20,509 nt of DNA from Bacteroidales bacterium UBA1797 (GTDB lineage: Bacteria; Bacteroidota; Bacteroidia; Bacteroidales; VadinHA17). The notes below the pieces were generated by a model. The model did no database searches, was not told the DNA's origin, and was given only the letters and a program-made list of their open reading frames with translations. Location: assembly GCA_002319885.1 (NCBI GenBank), contig DCFT01000234.1:1-20509 (forward strand). The letters run 5' to 3'. This document shows positions 15,528 through 20,509 of this stretch, piece by piece. The position numbers and the translations under genes are program-made. Each line of letters begins with the position of its first letter. Within the stretch, counting starts at the first letter, position 1.

Positions 15528-16775
15528 TCATAGTTTTATAAATTCAACCCTTCTGTTCAGCGCCTTATTAGCTGGGGTATCGTTAGGTGCTACTGGTTGT
15601 GATTCACCCATACCATCAGCCTCCAGACGTGAAGCATCTATCCCGAAATTTTTTATCAGTTCAGCTTTTACTGCACCACCCCGACGTTTTGAAAGATCAA
15701 GATTAGCAGCATCAGCGCCGTCGCTGTCGGTATGCCCGATAATTCTAACTTTTACATCAGGATTTTCGTTAAGTACATCAGCAATTCCTTTAAGAGTACC
15801 AAATGATTCCGGTTTTACAACATCTTTGTTCACGTCGAAATATATGCCATATGAAATCAGTTTACCTTCTGTAAGAAGCTTGCTACGCATATCGGGTGCT
15901 GCATTTGTAATTCTTATATTGGATATATAAGAACCACATGAAGCGCCTCTTGATAATCTGAAACAAATGCGATTGAATTTTGTTCCATCAAAAACATTTG
16001 TTGGCATATCCAACACTTTTGCCTGTTTGTGATAAATCCGAAATCTTCTGTTCTGAACCCAGATTATGACATGATTCACTTTCTCTGTTTCGACGGGATT
16101 TACCTCTGATGAACCGGTAATCTGTGTATTTTCACTTGTCTTGTATCCCATAGTATTCCAACGTTCTTTTTCAATTGTGATAATTATACCCCCATTCCCG
16201 GGATGTGGGCTATTGTCCATTTCCTTAGGTTTATCCTCCCCGTACAATATAAGACCGGCAGCAATACGACCTCCGTTTTTCTTAGGGACAATATCAAATT
16301 CAACGATGAAATTCTTGGGAAAATCAATGCTTTTTAAAAGAAAATAATTTCCGTCTGTACTATTCAGGTTGAGCCATTTACCGGGTGCTGTATTTAATGT
16401 ATTGATCTCTCCGGGAGCATTTGCTGTCCATAAGGCGGGAAAATCCCCGACAGCATCCTGACTGAAATCATCGAATAAAATCACTTTATCACCAGGAACA
16501 AAATCATACACTGAATAGGATTGCAGCGATTGTTGATCCTGGGCTTCAGGTTGTTTGTCAGTAGTTGATTTGTTTTCAGAATTTACCTGGTTATCCTGTG
16601 TTCCCGGATTTTGTTTGGGAGGCTGTTCCCTGGGGACATCTTTCTTTATGTTTGCCTTCGCATTTTTGTCAATTGTTAATATTTTCTTTTTAAAATCTAA
16701 CTTAACCTGACCAGTAAGACTCAGAGGAAAACTGATCAATGAAGCGACAATGAAGAACTTAATTACTGATTTCAT
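15528..16775 (-). CDS. OmpA-family protein with central lectin/LamG-like domain
   Basis: This 415-residue envelope protein has a signal peptide (about residues 1-22, ending SLTGQ). A Lys/Gln/Asn/Pro-rich linker (about 40-85) follows. A beta-sandwich region (about 95-290) resembles concanavalin A-like/LamG or DUF1080 folds, with FDDFSQDAVGDFPALW, FIVEFDIVPKKNGG and FRLSRGASCGSYISNIRI. The C-terminus is an OmpA peptidoglycan-binding domain (about 305-415). The diaminopimelate-binding pair is present: Asp350 in GHTD and Arg365 in the LSKRR segment, 15 residues apart as in Acinetobacter OmpA. It should tie the outer membrane or periplasm to peptidoglycan while presenting a possible carbohydrate-binding domain. 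The ATG is followed by an ordinary Sec signal. Function of the middle domain is inferred from fold-like patterns only. Confidence 0.85.
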   Translation of the reverse strand: MKSVIKFFIVASLISFPLSLTGQVKLDFKKKILTIDKNAKANIKKDVPREQPPKQNPGTQDNQVNSENKSTTDKQPEAQDQQSLQSYSVYDFVPGDKVILFDDFSQDAVGDFPALWTANAPGEINTLNTAPGKWLNLNSTDGNYFLLKSIDFPKNFIVEFDIVPKKNGGRIAAGLILYGEDKPKEMDNSPHPGNGGIIITIEKERWNTMGYKTSENTQITGSSEVNPVETEKVNHVIIWVQNRRFRIYHKQAKVLDMPTNVFDGTKFNRICFRLSRGASCGSYISNIRITNAAPDMRSKLLTEGKLISYGIYFDVNKDVVKPESFGTLKGIADVLNENPDVKVRIIGHTDSDGADAANLDLSKRRGGAVKAELIKNFGIDASRLEADGMGESQPVAPNDTPANKALNRRVEFIKL

Positions 16776-17071
16776 CTTTCCAGCGGATTTAGTTAATGTT
16801 ATTTTAGCAGATATGGGATTTGAATATCGGTTTTTATCTCAATGACTTGATGCTATGATGCTCTATCTGAATTCAGGTTAGTGCCTTTAGTTATTTTCAA
16901 ACAGGCAAACCTAAAATTATGAAACAATTATTATATAACAGCTTTTCCATATTGCTTTTTTATGTAATAATTATTTCTTTTTGACAAACTATCGATTATT
17001 TATGCTAAACATTCTGAAACGGCTCCCGGGAATATATTTTGAAATCAGAAAAAAATTCGGACTCTATAAAA
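16776..17071. other. Non-coding stretch upstream of the OmpA-like gene, possible short ORF remnants
   Basis: This is AT-rich sequence that must contain the promoter of the minus-strand OmpA-like gene, although I cannot point to a convincing -33/-7 pair. On the plus strand, 16919-16984 encodes a 21-residue hydrophobic peptide (MKQLLYNSFSILLFYVIIIS then F) that looks like a bare signal peptide. From 17002, another short frame (28 residues) ends inside the adjoining repeat. Neither has support beyond an open frame. Confidence 0.3.
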
Positions 17072-17307
17072 TGAACCGGGGCTGTTGAAAAGTCTATTTT
17101 AACCACAAAGTACACAAAGAAGGCGCAAAGTGCACAAAGGGAATTTCGTGATATTTATCCCGATAATTATCAGGACTTTGTGCCCCCTGCCTGCCGGCAG
17201 GCAGGTTTGTGAATTTACTTTGTGCCCTCTCAACGCTTCGGTCGGGATCTTCGCTTCGCTTCGATTTGTGTTTAATGGATTTCGACTTTTTCAACAGTCC
17301 CAGTTCA
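17072..17307. repeat. Intergenic composite palindromic (MITE-like) element, copy 2
   Basis: The element is bounded by terminal inverted repeats: TGAACCGGGGCTGTTGAAAA plus GTC at 17072-17094, and its imperfect reverse complement at 17284-17307 (21 of 24 positions match, one gap). Inside are four CAAAG units at 17106, 17115, 17126 and 17135 (9-11 bp apart), a near-perfect 18-bp palindrome at 17158-17175, a perfect 20-bp GC-rich palindrome at 17186-17205, and a 53-bp block (17231-17283) shared with 7244-7296. There is no transposase. It lies 41 bp downstream of the membrane-protein gene stop and may also act as terminator. Confidence 0.7.
17186..17205. repeat. Perfect 20-bp GC-rich palindrome
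   Basis: CCTGCCTGCC is followed immediately by its reverse complement GGCAGGCAGG, inside the larger composite element and standing out from the AT-rich surroundings. Translated in any read-through frame it gives the PAGRQ-like motif often seen in spurious ORFs. Confidence 0.85.
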
Positions 17308-17348
17308 AAAATGATTGTTAATACCGGTAAGAATTTACCTTGTCCGGA

Positions 17349-18116
17349 TTAAACAGTCACAGGTTCTGCCGGTTTCTCTTTATCTCTCAATACAGATTCA
17401 TAAAGTGATGCGAAGGAACTGCAAACCCACATTATTGCCGGGAAGATCCCTATAACTAATAAAATAAGTCCGAATATAATGATGAATATTGATACGAAAC
17501 CCATTAAAAATATCTGCCATCCATGACCCCTGGTAAGTTTCCAGCTTAGTTCCACAGCCTCAATGGGATCGAGTTTTTTGTCCATTACAATATATGGGAC
17601 AAAAGCAAGACGGCAAGCTATTATGATACCAGGCACTATAAGGGCAAATAAACCCAGAACGACCAGGGCAAATACCAGGAGGTTTGCCAGGATTATAGTA
17701 AGATAGTTCTCCGTAAATCCTTTTATCAGGTATTCAAAATCAGGTTTTATTCTCCTTACTGCCTGTACAAAAATCATATTACCACCATATTCAAACACGG
17801 GAGCAACAAGAAAAGCATAAAGCATTGCGAGCAATCCGAAAAAGGCTGCAAAGATGCCAAATGTTCCAAGATTGAACATGTCATGGCCCCAATTATGACC
17901 CCAATCATGACCCCAATTACGACCCCAGTGCCATGGACCTCCATTAAAATCTGACCAGTTAAAATGGAAATTGAACATTTTAAAAGGGGCTGTTACTATA
18001 GCCAGTATAATAATTACCAGGAATAACCTGAGAAAATTATCCATCATGACTCTCCATCCTGTACCAAAACAATAACCGAAATCCGGTACTAATTTATACT
18101 CCTTACTTGATTCCAT
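17349..18116 (-). CDS. Polytopic membrane protein with Trp-Gly-His repeat, DUF975-like
   Basis: This 255-residue integral membrane protein starts at the ATG at 18116 (MESSKEYKLVPDFGYCFGTGWRVM); an in-frame TTG further upstream is unlikely. Hydrophobic segments lie at about residues 28-45, 88-115, 150-180 and 205-235. A Gly/Trp/His-rich loop follows the first segment: four WG[HR][DN] units (around GRNWGHDWGHNWGHD), encoded by four 12-bp repeats at 17882-17929. The later ELSWKLTRGHGWQIFLMGF motif, after a charged DKKLDPIEAVE turn, is typical of DUF975-like bacterial membrane proteins whose function is unknown. The His-rich loop could bind metal, but there is no direct evidence. It is divergent from the membrane-anchored LuxR regulator, with shared palindromic boxes in between, which suggests co-regulation. 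Confidence 0.7.
   Translation of the reverse strand: MESSKEYKLVPDFGYCFGTGWRVMMDNFLRLFLVIIILAIVTAPFKMFNFHFNWSDFNGGPWHWGRNWGHDWGHNWGHDMFNLGTFGIFAAFFGLLAMLYAFLVAPVFEYGGNMIFVQAVRRIKPDFEYLIKGFTENYLTIILANLLVFALVVLGLFALIVPGIIIACRLAFVPYIVMDKKLDPIEAVELSWKLTRGHGWQIFLMGFVSIFIIIFGLILLVIGIFPAIMWVCSSFASLYESVLRDKEKPAEPVTV
17882..17929. repeat. Four tandem 12-bp units inside the membrane-protein gene
   Basis: Four units of the form YAYGRCCCCARY occupy 17882-17893, 17894-17905, 17906-17917 and 17918-17929. On the coding (minus) strand they give the in-frame Trp-Gly-His/Arg-Asp/Asn repeat. A 12-bp unit can expand or contract without a frameshift. Confidence 0.85.
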
Positions 18117-18190
18117 ATTACATTTATTAAAGTTTATATCCACAAAATAATTACTAAACAAAATTAAACTTCAATCTCTTCTTCATCTTA

Positions 18191-18249
18191 ATACTAAAGT
18201 ATTGATTTTAATTTTTCCTACTTTAGTATGCTATACACTACTATGGTAG
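18191..18249. promoter_or_regulatory. Array of three related palindromic boxes in the divergent promoter region
   Basis: Boxes are ATACTAAAGTAT (18191-18202), CTACTTTAGTAT (18218-18229) and CTACTATGGTAG (18238-18249). The first is the reverse complement of the second apart from its edge base, and the third keeps the CTACTNTRGTA pattern. Centre-to-centre spacing is 27 and 20 bp. The array lies between the membrane-protein gene (start 18116) and the LuxR-type gene (start 18299). It looks like a binding array for a dimeric regulator, possibly the adjacent LuxR-type protein. Confidence 0.55.
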
Positions 18250-18298
18250 TGCTTATTTTTGAACTTTCGTTTTCGCAGGATATTTGTACCTTTATAAT

Positions 18299-19231
18299 AT
18301 GTTGAATTACATTGGATATTTAATATTTCTTTTATCAGTAGCTCTGGCAGCAGGAGGTGTGGTTCTTTCATCAAAACTCAGAAACAGATATCGCCACGAA
18401 ATATTTTCAACTTTGCTTTATTTCCAGGTCTTTATCTTCACTTTCGGTTTCTACGGCATTTGGGGACAGGTAGTAATCAAAGCATTCCTGTCGTCGTACA
18501 TATCGGCAGAACTTCTCGTAAGGTTCTCGGATATTGCAATGCTTCTCGGGTTGCCATTTCTTGTTTTTGCCTGGCTAATGCTTTTACAGTTTTCATTTGG
18601 GGTATCAGGCAGAAAAACCAATAACTGGTTTGTCCTATGGTTCCTGCTCCTTAATTTCTCAGTTATCTTTTTTGTCGGATATTTCATTGCAAAGACAACT
18701 GCTGTGAAACCAATATCGCTTTTAAAATACTACTTTATATCTATGCACTTCATATATTCCATTGCTTCCGCAGTACTTGTCTTATTCCCCGGAAAGGGAA
18801 ATACTGTGATTCATAATTATGACAGCAAAAGAATCGGAACGGGAATATTATTTGTGATGGTATTACAATGCCTGCCTTTGTTATTTTATGACGCACAACC
18901 TGCAGTTGCTATAATTTTCACCCTTACTTTTTTTGCCGGCAACACATTTCTTCCTGTATATCTTAATTATGGAACTTTGTTTACAGTATTTTCTTCAATG
19001 AGCACAAAAGATTTTTCATTTGAGGAATTCTGCAAAAAATTTGATGTCTCTCCCCGCGAAACTGACATAGTAAGGGAAATATGTAACGGTTTAAGCAATA
19101 AAGAAATATCCGAAAAGCTCTTTATCAGCCTGCAAACCGTAAAAGATCATACTCACCGTATATATATTAAAACAAATGTGAAGAGCCGTGTGCAGCTTAT
19201 ATACCTGGTAAAAGAGCTTAAAATTCTGTAA
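18299..19231 (+). CDS. Membrane-anchored LuxR/GerE-type transcriptional regulator
   Basis: This 310-residue protein has about seven hydrophobic segments (roughly 5-25, 38-58, 75-98, 108-130, 143-163, 181-200 and 204-224). A cytoplasmic LuxR/GerE helix-turn-helix domain follows (about 240-310). The HTH reads FDVSPRETDIVREICNGLSN, then KEISEKLFISLQTVKDHTHR, then a linker to VKSRVQLIYLV, matching the family in the glutamate/threonine start and the S-x-x-T-V-K-x-H recognition helix. The ATG at 18299 is preferred over the in-frame TTG at 18284. The membrane part probably senses an envelope or lipid-soluble signal, but it has no recognised ligand domain. A possible -7 box TACCTTTA at 18287-18294 would place the transcript start at or next to the ATG, implying a very short or absent leader; this is weak. 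Confidence 0.85.
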   Translation: MLNYIGYLIFLLSVALAAGGVVLSSKLRNRYRHEIFSTLLYFQVFIFTFGFYGIWGQVVIKAFLSSYISAELLVRFSDIAMLLGLPFLVFAWLMLLQFSFGVSGRKTNNWFVLWFLLLNFSVIFFVGYFIAKTTAVKPISLLKYYFISMHFIYSIASAVLVLFPGKGNTVIHNYDSKRIGTGILFVMVLQCLPLLFYDAQPAVAIIFTLTFFAGNTFLPVYLNYGTLFTVFSSMSTKDFSFEEFCKKFDVSPRETDIVREICNGLSNKEISEKLFISLQTVKDHTHRIYIKTNVKSRVQLIYLVKELKIL

Positions 19232-19263
19232 GGATTATTTCATTGTCAATAATACAATTAAAC

Positions 19264-19321
19264 CGTTTGTCTCAAATAGACGATAAGATTTTTGGAGAAT
19301 GCTTTTTTCTGCTTTATCTTG
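19264..19321 (+). promoter_or_regulatory. Promoter and upstream box of the first TetR-family gene
   Basis: TTTG (19291-19294), a 20-nt spacer and TATCTTG (19315-19321) make a Bacteroidota-like promoter with one base short in the -7 box. Six bases upstream of the -33 box lies GTTTGTCTCAAATAGACGAT (19265-19284, preceded by C). It is almost the same as the box in front of the second TetR gene. Confidence 0.5.
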
Positions 19322-19355
19322 TAAAATACAAAAATTTAATATAGACTGAGAAAGA

Positions 19356-19940
19356 ATGTCAGCGCAACGAGATGAGGTCAGAATCAAGATAGTTGAAATT
19401 GCACGCAATATCTTCACTCACTTTGGGTTTAAGAAGACTACTATGGAAGAAATTGCGCTTGCAACAAGAAAAGGTAAGTCTTCTATTTATTATTATTTTA
19501 GCAGTAAAGAGGATATTTTTAAAGCAGTTGTTGAGAAGGAAGCCGATGAACTTAAAGAAGAACTGCGAATTAGTATTTTAACAATCGATGATCCAATTGA
19601 ACGTTTAAAAGTCTATATCACTGTGAGGATGCGTAAACTTAAAAAGCTTACAAATTTCTATACTGCCCTAAAAAGTGATTACCTGAGCCACCTGGAATTT
19701 ATTGAGGAAATCAGAAAGAGTTATGATAAAGATGAAGTTAAGATCGTAGCCGGAATTATTCAGGATGGAATTGAGAGAGGAAAGTTTTCTGTTGAAGATC
19801 CTCAACTAAGTGCTGTAGCTATTGTAACAGCAATGAAAGGGCTTGAGATTCCGCTATTCATTAATAAGGAACAGGGAAACTTCGAAAACAGGCTTAATAA
19901 TCTGATCAATTTCCTTTTTTACGGGATAGTCATCAGATAA
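19356..19940 (+). CDS. TetR/AcrR-family transcriptional regulator (first of a tandem pair)
   Basis: This 194-residue protein has a clear N-terminal TetR DNA-binding domain (about residues 6-60: EVRIKIVEIARNIFTHFGFK, KTTMEEIALATRKGKSSIYY, YFSSKEDIF). An all-helical C-terminal ligand or dimerisation domain follows and ends NNLINFLFYGIVI. A purine-rich GAGAAAGA stretch precedes the ATG. No target gene is adjacent on the left apart from the LuxR-type regulator (124 bp upstream). A second, closely related TetR gene follows 348 bp downstream. Over 65 aligned residues of their DNA-binding halves, about 45 are identical, so the two may recognise similar operators. Ligand unknown. Confidence 0.92.
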   Translation: MSAQRDEVRIKIVEIARNIFTHFGFKKTTMEEIALATRKGKSSIYYYFSSKEDIFKAVVEKEADELKEELRISILTIDDPIERLKVYITVRMRKLKKLTNFYTALKSDYLSHLEFIEEIRKSYDKDEVKIVAGIIQDGIERGKFSVEDPQLSAVAIVTAMKGLEIPLFINKEQGNFENRLNNLINFLFYGIVIR

Positions 19941-20288
19941 TTTTCTGATACATCTTCTGATATTTTAAGTATTTGCCCTATTCAGCTGATCCATCATACA
20001 GGCAAAATGCGGAAAATATGCATTTCATTCTTCAGCCGGGAATAAGTTACCGTGATCTGATAACAAATATCTCTTAAAAATAACATTTATTTACATTATT
20101 TTCACCAGATAAATTTCAGAGCTGTTATAATATAATTATTTTACTTTCATATGTATTTGATTATATGTATATTAAAAAATACTTTTCGACGTTTAGTCTT
20201 AAATAGTCGATTTTTCTTGTTTTATAAAGATATCCTTAATAACTTTGTAGCCTCAAACAAAATGTATAAGTAATAATTTGATTGAGCC
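19941..20288. other. Intergenic region between the two TetR genes
   Basis: This 348-bp AT-rich spacer has no credible gene. Its right part holds the promoter and conserved box of the second TetR gene. Elsewhere I see only a weak hairpin (AAATGC 20005-20010 with GCATTT 20020-20025) and a direct repeat of ATATGTAT around 20148-20173, neither convincing. Confidence 0.5.
20190..20247 (+). promoter_or_regulatory. Promoter and upstream box of the second TetR-family gene
   Basis: CTTG (20216-20219), a 20-nt spacer and TAACTTTG (20240-20247) fit the Bacteroidota promoter consensus, with a perfect TAnnTTTG -7 box. The box GTTTAGTCTTAAATAGTCGA (20191-20210, preceded by C and followed by T) sits four to six bases upstream of the -33 element. 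The same position and nearly the same sequence occur upstream of the first TetR gene. Confidence 0.6.
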
Positions 20289-20509
20289 ATGATAGATAAA
20301 GACGAAGTAAAAGAAACAATAGTTGATGAGGCACGCCAGATCTTCTCGAAATTCGGGTTTAGAAAGACCACAATGAATGAAATAGCAAATGCCAAGGGTA
20401 AAGGTAAAAGTTCAATCTACTACTATTTTGCAAGCAAAGAAAAAATATTTCAGGCGGTGGTTGAGAAAGAAGCTTCAATACTTAATCAGGAACTTATCAT
20501 CGCAAACAG
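20289..20509 (+). CDS. TetR/AcrR-family transcriptional regulator, N-terminal part (cut by window edge)
   Basis: The first 73 codons are visible. They begin MIDKDEVKETIVDEARQIFS and contain the complete TetR helix-turn-helix (KFGFRKTTMNEIANAKGKGK, SSIYYYFASKEKIFQAVVEK). The ligand-binding domain lies beyond the window. It is a close paralogue of the gene at 19356-19940 (about 45 of 65 aligned residues identical, including the whole recognition helix KGKSSIYYYF). Identity in the DNA-contact region and the shared upstream box suggest overlapping target sites. The gene or operon that it controls is probably downstream, outside the window. Confidence 0.9.
   Translation, partial: MIDKDEVKETIVDEARQIFSKFGFRKTTMNEIANAKGKGKSSIYYYFASKEKIFQAVVEKEASILNQELIIAN

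Noticed and set aside
17094..17321. Short frames on both strands containing LPAGRQ-like peptides
   Set aside because: They arise from translating the 20-bp GC-rich palindrome within the repeat element; a known kind of spurious ORF.
20005..20025. Terminator hairpin after the first TetR gene
   Set aside because: The stem is only 6 bp and AT-rich, with a 9-nt loop and no following T tract, so it is too weak to call.

Overview
The window looks like a chromosomal segment from a member of the Bacteroidota, probably an uncultured Bacteroidales-like lineage. The evidence is a secreted protein with a type B (gliding-motility-type) C-terminal sorting domain of the type IX secretion system, a DUF4412 secreted protein, an OmpA-family protein, promoters that fit the Bacteroidota TTTG / TAnnTTTG consensus, and AT-rich spacers carrying palindromic repeats. 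I see no rRNA, tRNA, CRISPR array, phage gene or transposase.

Layout. (1) Positions 1-6058, minus strand: a four-gene efflux operon transcribed tetR > outer-membrane factor (TolC family) > periplasmic adaptor lipoprotein > RND inner-membrane pump. The pump is cut by the left edge. A 17-bp perfect palindrome exactly fills the spacer of a good Bacteroidota promoter in front of tetR, so the operon is probably autorepressed. (2) 6333-10160, plus strand: a PhzF-like isomerase/epimerase, a Rid-family (YjgF) enamine deaminase, a fold-type III PLP enzyme of the D-threonine aldolase / D-serine dehydratase family, and an M19 membrane-dipeptidase-like metalloenzyme. Together these suggest salvage of peptides that contain D-amino acids. 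(3) 10179-11813, minus strand: a type IX secretion cargo with a PKD domain, and an L-rhamnose mutarotase-like protein. (4) 12015-14294, plus strand: a full-length UvrD/PcrA helicase with its own promoter. (5) 14449-16775, minus strand: a DUF4412 secreted protein and an OmpA-like protein with an extra lectin-like domain. (6) 17349-18116 (minus) and 18299-19231 (plus): a polytopic membrane protein with a Trp-Gly-His repeat, divergent from a membrane-anchored LuxR-type regulator. Three related palindromic boxes lie between them. (7) 19356-20509, plus strand: two closely related TetR-family regulators in tandem, the second cut by the right edge. A near-identical 20-bp box sits just upstream of the promoter of each.

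The spacers hold several palindromic elements. A composite element is present twice (7136-7296 and 17072-17307). A 10-bp-periodic CTCTGTG/CACAGAG hairpin lies between two convergent genes (14341-14442). A hairpin with two competing right arms lies upstream of the helicase (11868-11915).

I do not see a clearly new multi-gene defence or mobile system. The most interesting points are the proposed D-amino-acid salvage cluster, the operator-in-spacer architecture of the efflux operon, the shared box upstream of the paired TetR genes, and the box array in front of the membrane-bound LuxR regulator. All functional statements rest on motif reading, without database searches.
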